Source: Candidatus Uhrbacteria bacterium
Lineage (GTDB): Bacteria > Patescibacteriota > Patescibacteriia > UBA9934 > GWF2-40-263
NCBI GenBank assembly: GCA_023246275.1
Contig: JAHFIS010000004.1
Coordinates: 1-15,890, forward strand
DNA length: 15,890 nt
Reading direction: 5' to 3'
Shown here: positions 1 through 6,563 of the stretch, piece after piece
Numbering within the stretch: position 1 is the first letter of the stretch
How the letters are laid out: each line of letters begins with the position of its first letter
Notes under the pieces: model-generated
What the model saw: the letters and a program-made list of their open reading frames with translations, nothing else
The model's database searches: none
Told to the model about the DNA's origin: nothing
Program-made: the position numbers and the translations under genes

Positions 1-1137
1 GACAAGATCGTCATGATGGCCACCCGCGCCGAGGGAGAGATCCTGGAGCTCGGTTCGCTCACGCCGGGTTACGTCCCGATGGGCGAGCTGGAGACCGGGC
101 AGATCGGGTACGTCGTCACCGGTCTCAAGGACATCAAGGCGTGCGGCGTGGGAGACTCGATCACGACCGTGGCGTTCCCGACGCGCGAGCCGCTGCCGGG
201 ATACAAGCAGGTGAAGCCGATGGTGTACGCCGGCGTGTTCCCGAAGGAGGGAAACGACTTCGAGCATTTGCGCGAGGCGATGGAGCGCCTGAAGCTCAAC
301 GACGCGGCGCTCTCCTACGAGGCCGAGCATTCGCCGGCGCTCGGCTACGGGTTTCGCTGCGGGCTGCTCGGGATGCTGCACATGGAGATCCTGAAGGAGC
401 GACTGCACCGCGAGTTCAACCTGGAGCTGATCGTGACCGTCCCGTCGGTGGCCTACCGCGTGAACGTACGCGCAAAGGACACGATCACCATCAAGAGCCC
501 GGTGGAACTTCCCGACCCGTCGTCGATCGAATCCATCGAGGAGCCGTGGGCGCGCGTCGACATCGTGGCGCCGACCGAGTACATCGGCGGGGTGATGCAG
601 TTCGTGCAGGAGCGGCGCGGCGTGTACAAGGACACGGAGTACCTGTCGAGCCAGCAGTCCATCCTCCATTACGAGATGCCGCTCTCCATGATCATCGTCG
701 ATTTCTACGACAAGCTGAAGAGCGTGACGTCAGGATACGCGTCGATGAACTACGAGCTGATCGACTACCGCGTGGCCGACGTGGCCAAGCTCGACATCCT
801 GGTGGCCGAGGAGCCGGTGGAGGCGCTCGCCATGCTCGTGTACCGTGACGAGGCCGAGCGCGTCGGCCGCCGGGTGCTCGCGTCGCTGAAGGAATCGATC
901 CCGCCGGAATGGTTCGTCATCAAGCTCCAGGCCGCGCTCGGCGGAAAGATCGTGGCGGCGGAGCGCATTTCGGCCAAGAGCAAGGACGTCATCGCCAAGC
1001 TGTACGGCGGCGACGTGACGCGCAAGAACAAGCTCTTGGACAAGCAGAAGAAGGGCAAGAAGAAGATGGCCGCCATCGGCCGAGGCAGCGTGGACATTCC
1101 GACGGACGCGTATCTGAAGGTTCTTAAGCGAGGCTAA
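1..1137 (+). CDS. lepA: Elongation factor 4 (LepA/EF-4), C-terminal part, 5' end cut by window
   Basis: A translational GTPase that back-translocates or remodels stalled ribosomes; acts in the cytoplasm on the 70S ribosome. The frame is open from base 1, so the start and the whole GTPase domain lie outside; about 378 residues remain of a family of roughly 600. Seen here are the end of domain II (GYVVTGLKD), the EF-G domain III-like segment with GLLGMLHMEILKERL, the domain V-like region, and the LepA-specific C-terminal domain ending in LYGGDVTRKNKLLDKQKKGK and a short tail. This C-terminal signature separates LepA from EF-G and TypA. The gene ends with TAA. Only 9 nt separate it from the next small gene, and no terminator is visible between them, so lepA may be co-transcribed with the small gene and recJ. 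Identity is very secure; only the N-terminal half is unseen. Confidence 0.97.
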   Translation, partial: DKIVMMATRAEGEILELGSLTPGYVPMGELETGQIGYVVTGLKDIKACGVGDSITTVAFPTREPLPGYKQVKPMVYAGVFPKEGNDFEHLREAMERLKLNDAALSYEAEHSPALGYGFRCGLLGMLHMEILKERLHREFNLELIVTVPSVAYRVNVRAKDTITIKSPVELPDPSSIESIEEPWARVDIVAPTEYIGGVMQFVQERRGVYKDTEYLSSQQSILHYEMPLSMIIVDFYDKLKSVTSGYASMNYELIDYRVADVAKLDILVAEEPVEALAMLVYRDEAERVGRRVLASLKESIPPEWFVIKLQAALGGKIVAAERISAKSKDVIAKLYGGDVTRKNKLLDKQKKGKKKMAAIGRGSVDIPTDAYLKVLKRG

Positions 1138-1146
1138 TTCGTTCCT

Positions 1147-1239
1147 ATGTCAAAGCATCAGAAGCTCGTCAAGAAAGTTTGGGCCGTCGCCTGCATTATG
1201 GTCATTCTGAGCATGTTCGTGCTCACGCTGAGCCGGTAA
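1147..1239 (+). CDS. Small single-pass membrane protein (30 aa), function unknown
   Basis: A 31-codon frame between lepA and recJ. It starts at ATG 9 nt after the lepA stop and ends with TAA 2 nt before the proposed recJ GTG start. The protein begins MSKHQKLVKK, a basic stretch of about ten residues, followed by a hydrophobic helix of about 18 residues (VWAVACIMVILSMFVLTL) and a short SR end. This looks like a tail- or signal-anchored peptide with its N-terminus in the cytoplasm. There is no Shine-Dalgarno site. The tight fit between two real genes and the clean basic-then-hydrophobic composition argue that it is translated. From memory, short proteins of this type sit near lepA in some CPR genomes, but I cannot verify that. 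It could instead be a translated leader that couples recJ translation to lepA. No function can be assigned. Confidence 0.6.
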   Translation: MSKHQKLVKKVWAVACIMVILSMFVLTLSR

Positions 1240-1241
1240 GT

Positions 1242-3092
1242 GTGGACAAGACCTGGGTGATCGCGGATCTTGTCCCGGAGGACGCTCGGCGCCAGTTCGC
1301 GGGCGTCCACCCGGTCGTTTTGCAGTTGCTCTGGAACAGAGGCGTCCGTTTGCGCGAGCAGATGGACGTCTTTCTGTCTCCCGATTGGAACCGCGACGTC
1401 CATTCGCCGTTATTGTTCCGGAACATGCCCGAGGCCGTCGCGCGCGTGTTCAAGGCACTGGAGAACGGCGAGGTGATTACGGTCCACGGCGACTACGACG
1501 CGGACGGCGTTTGCGGATCGGCCGTCATGATCTCGACGCTGCGGGAACTATGCCGCGCGTTCGGGTTCGACGAATCGAAGATCGGGTCGTTCATACCCGA
1601 TCGCGAGAAGGACGGGTACGGGATGTCGCCGAAGACGGTCGAGCGTCTCCACGAGCACGACAAGACCGGCCTGATCATCACGGTCGACTGCGGAATTTCC
1701 AACAAGCCGGCGATCGACCGAGCCAAGGAACTCGGCATCGACACGATCGTCTGCGACCACCACGCCATGCCGGCCGAGCTGCCGACCGCGGCGATCCTCA
1801 TCCATCCGCAGGTTCCGGGTGAGACGTATCCGAACAAATCGCTTTGCGGAACAGGCGTGGCGTTCAAGCTGGCGTGCGGGCTGATCGACGAGGCGAGGCG
1901 ACGCGAATCGGACGGACCGTCGGATGGGGCCCCAGCTGCGCAACATCCCACAGTCCTCGCTGTTTCGGCTGATGCCTCGCTCCGGGCTGCGGGAGCCCTG
2001 TTGCTCCGCCCCCATCCGACGGTCCGTCCGATCCCAGTTGGCCACGAAAAATGGTTGCTTGATCTCGTCGCGATCGCGACCGTGACGGACGTGATGCCGC
2101 TGACGGGGGAGAACCGGACGTTAGAGACGTTCGGGCTCGTCGTCCTGAACAAGACGCGGCGGCCTGGGTTGCGAGCGCTCGTCGACGTCGCGGGCGGGAA
2201 GTTCGGTCTGCTCGACACGTTTTCGATAGGATTCCAGCTCGGCCCTCGCATCAACGCCGCGGGACGGATGAACCATGCGAGCGCGGCGCTGAACGTCCTT
2301 CTCGAGGAGGACGAGATGAAGGCGGTCGTGCTCGCAAGCGAGCTGAACGACGCGAACATTGCGCGGCAGAAGGCGTCCGAGGCAATGTACCAGGAGGCGC
2401 TGGCGCAGGTGGGCGACATTGGCGATCGGAAGCTCATCGTCGCGGTCGGAAACGGGTGGCCAGCGGGGCTCGTCGGACTCGTCGCGGGGAAGTTGGTGAA
2501 CCTGTACGGGCGGCCGACCTATGTCGTCGGCAAGAGCGAGGAGGGAAAGTTCGTCGGGTCCGGGCGATCGGTGGAAGGATTCGACGTGACGGAATGCCTC
2601 AAATCCGCAGCAAATCACCTGGACAAATTTGGTGGTCATCCCCAGGCGTGCGGATTCTCTGTCACGGGACCCAAGAAGTTCATGGAGGCCGTCGTGGCGA
2701 TGAACGCCTACGCCGAGACGACGCTCGCCGGACGCGACTTGGCGCCGACCCTGAAGATCGACGCGGCCGTCGACCTCGGCGACGCGAACTGGGCGCTGCT
2801 CGACGAGCTGAACAAGTTCTCTCCGTGCGGCGAGGGAAATCCGAAGCCGGTGTTCGTCGCGGACGACCTCGTCGTCGCTGACATTTCGACAATGGGCGCG
2901 GACAAGAAGCATCTGCGACTGACGGCACGGTCAAAAACTGGTAAGCTGTCAAAGATGGTCGCGTTCGGATTCGGCGAGTGGGCAACGAAGCTGAAGGTCG
3001 GCGACGCGTTTCGCGCGGCGTTCGAGATTGGGATGAACGAATGGAACGGGAACAAGGAATTGCAAATGAGAATCGTGGATTTGAAGGTATGA
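1242..3092 (+). CDS. recJ: Single-stranded-DNA-specific exonuclease RecJ
   Basis: RecJ degrades single-stranded DNA 5'-3' in recombination, mismatch and base-excision repair. The GTG at 1242 is chosen because it leads directly into conserved sequence (VDKTWVIADLVPEDAR) and lies just past the small upstream gene; this gives 616 residues. An earlier in-frame start at 1179 would read through that gene. DHH-family motifs are present: DYDADG at residues 84-89, VDCGIS, CDHHA with D172-H173-H174 (metal ligands), and GPRINAAGRM at 334-343. The DHHA1 domain contains GLVGLVAGKL and KFGGHPQACGF, and a C-terminal OB-like domain follows. Residues about 222-264 form an extra Ala/Pro-rich segment encoded by a palindromic 126-nt insert (listed separately), just before the conserved HEKWLLDLVAIATVTDVMPL. 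The stop overlaps the rnhA start (ATGA), so the two are translationally coupled. No Shine-Dalgarno site is visible. Confidence 0.95.
   Translation: MDKTWVIADLVPEDARRQFAGVHPVVLQLLWNRGVRLREQMDVFLSPDWNRDVHSPLLFRNMPEAVARVFKALENGEVITVHGDYDADGVCGSAVMISTLRELCRAFGFDESKIGSFIPDREKDGYGMSPKTVERLHEHDKTGLIITVDCGISNKPAIDRAKELGIDTIVCDHHAMPAELPTAAILIHPQVPGETYPNKSLCGTGVAFKLACGLIDEARRRESDGPSDGAPAAQHPTVLAVSADASLRAAGALLLRPHPTVRPIPVGHEKWLLDLVAIATVTDVMPLTGENRTLETFGLVVLNKTRRPGLRALVDVAGGKFGLLDTFSIGFQLGPRINAAGRMNHASAALNVLLEEDEMKAVVLASELNDANIARQKASEAMYQEALAQVGDIGDRKLIVAVGNGWPAGLVGLVAGKLVNLYGRPTYVVGKSEEGKFVGSGRSVEGFDVTECLKSAANHLDKFGGHPQACGFSVTGPKKFMEAVVAMNAYAETTLAGRDLAPTLKIDAAVDLGDANWALLDELNKFSPCGEGNPKPVFVADDLVVADISTMGADKKHLRLTARSKTGKLSKMVAFGFGEWATKLKVGDAFRAAFEIGMNEWNGNKELQMRIVDLKV
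1907..2032 (+). repeat. 126-nt palindromic element inserted in frame in recJ
   Basis: Perfect 23-bp terminal inverted repeats (1907-1929 and 2010-2032) flank an 80-nt core. Each arm itself contains the near-palindrome GACGGACCGTC or its complement. The total of 126 nt is exactly 42 codons and has no stop in the recJ frame, so it adds about 42 residues to RecJ between the DHH region and the next conserved block. No target-site duplication is evident. The arrangement resembles palindromic elements found in frame within Rickettsia genes, but no homology is claimed. Confidence 0.85.
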
Positions 3093-3511
3093 AACTACGC
3101 ATCTACACCGATGGAGGGTCGCGCGGGAACCCGGGTCCGGCTGCGTCCGGCGCCGTGATCAAGAAAATCGACGGGCATGCGGATGGCGAGACGATCGTGA
3201 GCGTTTCCCGCTGGCTTGGGAAGGATACGAACAACCAGGCGGAATACACGGCGATCATTATCGGGCTGGAGCGGGCGCGGACGCTCGGGGCGACGGAGGT
3301 GGACATGGTGATGGATTCGGAGCTTGCCGTGCGGCAGCTGAACGGGATTTACAAGGTGAAGAACTCGGAGATCGCCAAGCGGTTCGTGGAAGTCCACAAT
3401 CTGGTCCAGGACTTCAAAAAGGTAACGTTCCGCCACGTCCGCCGCGAGTTCAACAAGGAGGCAGACGCGGTTGTGAACAGGTGCATCGACGAGCATGTGG
3501 GAGCGAAGTAG
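3089..3511 (+). CDS. rnhA: Ribonuclease HI family protein
   Basis: Cleaves the RNA strand of RNA:DNA hybrids, removing primers and R-loops in the cytoplasm. The ATG at 3089 overlaps the recJ TGA by 4 nt, and the protein then opens directly with the RNase H beta strand MKLRIYTDGGSRGNPGPAA. This start is preferred over an upstream in-frame one at 2978, which would lie deep inside recJ. The protein has 140 residues, typical of the short RNase HI class. Active-site residues are visible: D8 (TDGG), E52 (NNQAEY), D76 (VMDSEL) and D126 (NKEADAVVN), with H116 before the last. The NNQAEYTA and NKEADAVVN forms are those of the ribonuclease HI-like proteins found widely in Gram-positives, archaea and CPR, rather than the E. 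coli type with its basic handle. It is coupled to recJ. Confidence 0.93.
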   Translation: MKLRIYTDGGSRGNPGPAASGAVIKKIDGHADGETIVSVSRWLGKDTNNQAEYTAIIIGLERARTLGATEVDMVMDSELAVRQLNGIYKVKNSEIAKRFVEVHNLVQDFKKVTFRHVRREFNKEADAVVNRCIDEHVGAK

Positions 3512-3517
3512 GAGACG

Positions 3518-3526
3518 TGCTATACT
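3518..3526 (+). promoter_or_regulatory. Extended -10 promoter for the pilus operon
   Basis: TGC-TATACT forms an extended -10 (TGN plus a five-of-six match to TATAAT). No good -35 is visible. The expected transcription start (about 3532-3534) lies only 2-4 nt before the pilM ATG at 3536, so the mRNA would be leaderless or nearly so. The site falls in the 24-nt gap after rnhA. Confidence 0.6.
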
Positions 3527-3535
3527 GTCCTCACT

Positions 3536-4636
3536 ATGTCATTATTCGGAGGGAAAAAAGTTCACACGTATCTCGGCGTCGACATCGGGACGTCAGGAAT
3601 CAAGGTCGTCGAGCTGTCCACCGAGAAGGGCCGCGCGAAGGCGATGACCTACGGCTATTCGGAGCGCCAGCCGGGCCAGCCGGTCTTTTCTCCGTTCGAC
3701 GACCCGAAGGGAACGGGCGAGCGGCTTGCCGCGCTGTGCAAGAAGGCCGGGGTTCGCGGGACAAAGGTGATGGCCGCGCTGCCGCTTTCGAGCGTCTTTT
3801 CGACGATCGTCAGCGTGCCGAAGCGCAAGCATGAGAAGGAAATGCAGCCGCTCGTGGACGCGCAGGTCGCGAAGCTGACCCCGATGCCGCTTTCCGAAAT
3901 GGTGACGTCGACGACGTATATCGACGGGGTCAAGGGAATCGTTGGAAAGGAATCGGTTCCCGAGAAAATCAAGTCGACCGACCACGTCCGCGTCCTCGTG
4001 ACCGGAGCTGCGAAGTCGCTGGTTCAGAAGTACATCGAGATCTTCAAGGTTGCCAAGCTTGACCTGACCGCGCTCGACACGGAATCGTTCGCGATGGTCC
4101 GCTCGCTCATCGGCAAGGACAGGAGCCCGATCGCCATCATTGACATCGGCGGAACGAGCACGAGCGTGACGATCGTGGAAAAGGGCGTTCCCGTCCTGAC
4201 ACGGTCCATCGGCATCGGCGGAAACAACGTGACGCGTCGGATCATGGACCAGATGTCCATCCAGGAGGCCGAGGCCGAGCAGATCAAGCTCGACCTGATG
4301 TCCGTGGTCGGAACCGCGCCCGGAGGCGTTGGCGGGCTGCCGGCCGTCCTTGACGCGGTGATGCAGCCGTTGCTCACGGAGATTCGGTATGCGTTCCAGC
4401 TGTATGCCGGGATGGAATTATGCGAGTATAAGAAGGTCGAAAAGATCGTCGTCACCGGCGGGTCTTCGCACCTTCCGCGCGTGGTCGAGTTCCTCAAGGA
4501 ATCGCTGAACATGAACGTGTACCGCGGCGACCCGTGGGCGCGCGTCGTATTCGCTGAGGATTTGCGCCCGGTGCTCGACGAGATCGGCCCGCGGATGTCC
4601 GTCGCGATTGGGCTGGCAATGAGAGAAATTGATTAG
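3536..4636 (+). CDS. pilM: Type IV pilus assembly ATPase-fold protein PilM
   Basis: PilM is an actin-like cytoplasmic protein that binds the N-terminus of PilN and forms the inner-membrane platform of type IV pili. It has 366 residues, normal for the family. The actin-fold nucleotide motifs are present in order: phosphate-1 loop GVDIGTSGIKVVEL (residues about 14-27, D16), phosphate-2 IAIIDIGGTSTSVTIV (about 198-213, D203), and the adenosine loop IVVTGGSSHLPRVVEF (about 304-319). The N-terminal MSLFGGKK is a typical PilM opening. The ATG lies 10 nt after an extended -10 box, so it is probably translated from a leaderless message. It is followed 5 nt later by a prepilin gene and then the prepilin peptidase, which supports a pilus role rather than FtsA or MreB. 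PilN and PilO genes, which usually follow pilM, are absent here. Confidence 0.92.
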   Translation: MSLFGGKKVHTYLGVDIGTSGIKVVELSTEKGRAKAMTYGYSERQPGQPVFSPFDDPKGTGERLAALCKKAGVRGTKVMAALPLSSVFSTIVSVPKRKHEKEMQPLVDAQVAKLTPMPLSEMVTSTTYIDGVKGIVGKESVPEKIKSTDHVRVLVTGAAKSLVQKYIEIFKVAKLDLTALDTESFAMVRSLIGKDRSPIAIIDIGGTSTSVTIVEKGVPVLTRSIGIGGNNVTRRIMDQMSIQEAEAEQIKLDLMSVVGTAPGGVGGLPAVLDAVMQPLLTEIRYAFQLYAGMELCEYKKVEKIVVTGGSSHLPRVVEFLKESLNMNVYRGDPWARVVFAEDLRPVLDEIGPRMSVAIGLAMREID

Positions 4637-4641
4637 ATTTT

Positions 4642-5142
4642 ATGAATGATCAAAAAGGGTTCACGCTCATCGAGATTTTGATCGTCGTGCTGATCGTCGG
4701 CATCGTCGGAACGCTCGCGGCGATCGCGGTCAGTTCGGCCCGGTCGAAGACGCGCGACGCCACGCGCATTTCCGCCGTGCGCCAGACCCAGTCGGCGCTC
4801 GAGGATTACTTTAACGAGGCAAACTCCTATCCCGCGGGCGCCGGACTGCCGCTCGGCGATTCCACGCAGAGCGTCTGCCTTGGCACCGGGGGCTTCCAAG
4901 CCAACTGTTCGGGAGACGACAGCGTCTTTTTGCGCGTGGTCACGGCCACGCTCGATACCGGCCTGAAGGGATCTGCCACCTGCGGAACCCCGGGCCGCAA
5001 CGCATATTGTTACGCGGCCTCGACGGACGGAATGGGATACGTCATCCAATTCGAGCTTGAGAACGCGCTTCCGCAGGTCGGACTGATCAAGGGTCCGAAC
5101 TGCGCCACGCCCGACGGCATCAAGGGCGGCGCGTGCACCTAG
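4642..5142 (+). CDS. Type IV prepilin / GspG-like pseudopilin
   Basis: The 166-residue protein begins MNDQKG then FTLIEILIVVLIVGIVGTL, a canonical class III (type IVa) prepilin signal: a short charged leader, cleavage expected after G6, F7 as the methylated first residue of the mature protein, and E11 as the conserved Glu5. The hydrophobic helix extends to about residue 28 and continues into an amphipathic helix (SARSKTRDATRISAVRQTQS). The C-terminal half is globular with six cysteines (VCLG, ANCS, ATCG, AYCY, PNCA, GACT), which could form disulfides after export. The pilus adaptors sit on both sides: pilM 5 nt upstream and the peptidase beginning 1 nt after the stop. Whether it is the major pilin or a minor pseudopilin cannot be told. 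No Shine-Dalgarno site is seen. Confidence 0.92.
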   Translation: MNDQKGFTLIEILIVVLIVGIVGTLAAIAVSSARSKTRDATRISAVRQTQSALEDYFNEANSYPAGAGLPLGDSTQSVCLGTGGFQANCSGDDSVFLRVVTATLDTGLKGSATCGTPGRNAYCYAASTDGMGYVIQFELENALPQVGLIKGPNCATPDGIKGGACT

Positions 5143-5143
5143 T

Positions 5144-5899
5144 GTGGAAGCGGTCATCGCGGCACTTGTCTCCGTCGCCGGCCTCGTCGTCGGGAGCTTC
5201 CTGAACGTCGTCATTTTGCGCGCTCGGACGAAGACTTCCGTCGCCGACGGACGATCCAAGTGCATGAGCTGTCAGAATGCGCTCGCCCCGCGCGACCTCG
5301 TCCCGGTCGTGAGCTTTCTCGCGCTCCGCGGCAAGTGCCGTTCGTGCAAGGTTCCCATCTCGATCCAATACCCGCTGGTGGAATTGTCCGCCGGCCTTTT
5401 GTTTTTCCTCGCGTTCCTGCACGACGGGTTTGGATTGATGCTCGTCCGTGATCTCGCGTTCGTCTCCGCGCTTATCGTTATTTTCGTCTTCGACCTCCGC
5501 TACATGGAAATACCGGACCAGTTCACCATGCCCGCGATGGTGTTCGCGCTGTTTGCCAACGTGTATCTCGGCGCCGATCTCGTTTCGCTCGGGCTCGGCG
5601 CGATCGTCGCCGGCGGATTTTTCCTCGCGCAGTACGTCCTCTCCAAGGGCAAGTGGATCGGCGGCGGCGACATTCGCCTCGGCGCCCTCATGGGCCTGAT
5701 GCTCGGCCTGTCGCACGTCGTCGCGGCGCTGTTCGTCGCGTACGTCGTCGGGGCGTCGTATGCGGCATGGCTGCTGGCGACCAAGAAGGCGAATGCGAAT
5801 TCGCAGGTGCCGTTCGGCACCTTTCTGACCGTCGCGACGGTGGTTGTGATGTTGGTTGGGGACCAAATCGTTGGGTGGTATCTTGGGTTGATGGGGTAG
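5144..5899 (+). CDS. pilD: Prepilin peptidase / N-methyltransferase (PilD, GspO family, A24)
   Basis: An inner-membrane aspartic protease that cuts the leader from prepilins such as the one encoded just upstream and usually N-methylates the new terminus. GTG start at 5144, one nucleotide after the pilin stop; 251 residues. The N-terminal domain VVGSFLNVVILR is followed by the zinc-type cysteines CMSC (C40, C43) and CRSC (C65, C68) of bifunctional enzymes. The two catalytic aspartates are apparent in FDLRYMEIPD (D117) and GGGDIRLGALMG (D176). About seven or eight hydrophobic segments are visible. Retention of the four cysteines suggests that methylation is kept. The gene is the last of the pilus block, ending just before a minus-strand terminator, with no T-rich terminator of its own on the + strand. 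Confidence 0.95.
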   Translation: MEAVIAALVSVAGLVVGSFLNVVILRARTKTSVADGRSKCMSCQNALAPRDLVPVVSFLALRGKCRSCKVPISIQYPLVELSAGLLFFLAFLHDGFGLMLVRDLAFVSALIVIFVFDLRYMEIPDQFTMPAMVFALFANVYLGADLVSLGLGAIVAGGFFLAQYVLSKGKWIGGGDIRLGALMGLMLGLSHVVAALFVAYVVGASYAAWLLATKKANANSQVPFGTFLTVATVVVMLVGDQIVGWYLGLMG

Positions 5900-5927
5900 A
5901 AAAGAAAAAACCGACCGTAGGTCAGTT
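5900..5927 (-). terminator. Intrinsic terminator of the minus-strand gene
   Basis: Read on the minus strand, AACTGACC-TAC-GGTCGGTT folds into an 8-bp stem (one G-U pair) with a 3-nt loop. It is followed by TTTTTT-C-TTTT. The stem begins right at the stop codon of the minus-strand gene. On the + strand the T tract is absent, so it would act mainly on minus-strand transcripts, which would otherwise run into pilD in antisense. Confidence 0.75.
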
Positions 5928-6457
5928 CAGGCGGAGAGATCTGCGCGGGTCACCTCGCCGGCGAAGATGGGAGCGAGGGCGCGCATGTTGGCCTGGAAGT
6001 TCGTCCAGGCGGCGTCGCGGAAGGTCGGCGCGGCGTCGTTGGCGACGCTCGTGATGCGGAGCGAGCCCTCGATGGAGTTCCGGATGCGCGGGGCGATGTC
6101 CACCATGGCGTCATCGGCGGATGCCTCGCATGCCGTTCGCAGATCCGAGAACGTGTTCTTCCAGGTGAGCGTGTCGAACTGGGTCGTGAACGCCGCGCCG
6201 AGCGTTCGGGCGAGATGGTCCTTGACCTTGAGGATCGAGAGTCCCCAGATGCGTTCGGCGGGGTAGCGGACGGCGTGCTTCTCGTCGATGGCGACATGGG
6301 ACGCGGCGCGGCAGAGGCGGAGGACGTCGTGTGCCAGCCGAACCTGGTCGACGCGGACCGTGACGGGGCCCTCGAGCAGGCGGCGCTCGAACTGGGTTGC
6401 GGGAACGATGCCGTCGAAGGCGCGGGGAAGAACGTCGTCGGGAGTACGGAGATTCAT
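5927..6457 (-). CDS. Hypothetical protein, unrecognised (176 aa)
   Basis: The only convincing minus-strand gene in the window. The start chosen is the ATG whose complement is at 6455-6457 (MNLRTPDDVLPRAFDG). The open frame extends much further upstream, to 6868, but that part shadows ligA and would pass through the gene's own promoter. The product is soluble, with no signal peptide or membrane helix. It looks mostly alpha-helical, with heptad-like runs around VDQVRLAHDVLRLCRAASHV and FRDAAWTNFQANMRALAPIF, and has only two cysteines. I recognise no family. It may be a small helical stress or binding protein, but that is a guess. Its reality is supported by a well-placed sigma70-like promoter 46 nt upstream and an intrinsic terminator directly at its stop. 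It diverges from ligA and converges on pilD. Confidence 0.7.
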   Translation of the reverse strand: MNLRTPDDVLPRAFDGIVPATQFERRLLEGPVTVRVDQVRLAHDVLRLCRAASHVAIDEKHAVRYPAERIWGLSILKVKDHLARTLGAAFTTQFDTLTWKNTFSDLRTACEASADDAMVDIAPRIRNSIEGSLRITSVANDAAPTFRDAAWTNFQANMRALAPIFAGEVTRADLSA

Positions 6458-6502
6458 GGGATTGCCTCGAAAACCTGCCGGAATTGGCTTGGTTTCGGGA
6501 GG

Positions 6503-6531
6503 ATCGTACGGGACGGGCGGGGTTTCGTCAA
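6503..6531 (-). promoter_or_regulatory. Sigma70-type promoter of the minus-strand gene
   Basis: On the minus strand, TTGACG (complement of 6526-6531), a 17-nt spacer, then TACGAT (complement of 6503-6508). This is a near-consensus promoter with ideal spacing. The start of transcription is expected around 6496, giving a leader of about 40 nt before the ATG at 6457. It lies back to back with the ligA promoter. Confidence 0.65.
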
Positions 6532-6544
6532 TGGATGCGCGCCG

Positions 6545-6553
6545 TGGTACAAT
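6545..6553 (+). promoter_or_regulatory. Extended -10 promoter for ligA-gatCA-lgt
   Basis: TGG-TACAAT is an extended -10 with a five-of-six match. Transcription should start near 6559-6561, only 3-5 nt before the ligA ATG at 6564, so the message would be leaderless or nearly so. No strong -35 is seen 17 nt upstream. The box lies only about 14 nt from the -35 of the divergent promoter, so RNA polymerases may compete. Confidence 0.6.
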
Positions 6554-6563
6554 TCCACCCGTT

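Noticed and set aside
1548..2437. Long minus-strand open frames inside recJ (1493-2437, 1548-2045, 2121-2912)
   Set aside because: They shadow a fully motif-supported recJ; high GC makes stop-free antisense frames common. None has a promoter or recognisable motif.
4633..5866. Minus-strand open frames opposite the pilin and pilD genes
   Set aside because: Low-complexity, charge-rich translations typical of antisense GC-rich DNA; the + strand genes carry clear catalytic motifs.
6288..6563. Longer ligA frame starting at 6288
   Set aside because: The extra residues have no similarity to LigA and overlap the minus-strand gene; ATG 6564 fits the family start and the promoter.
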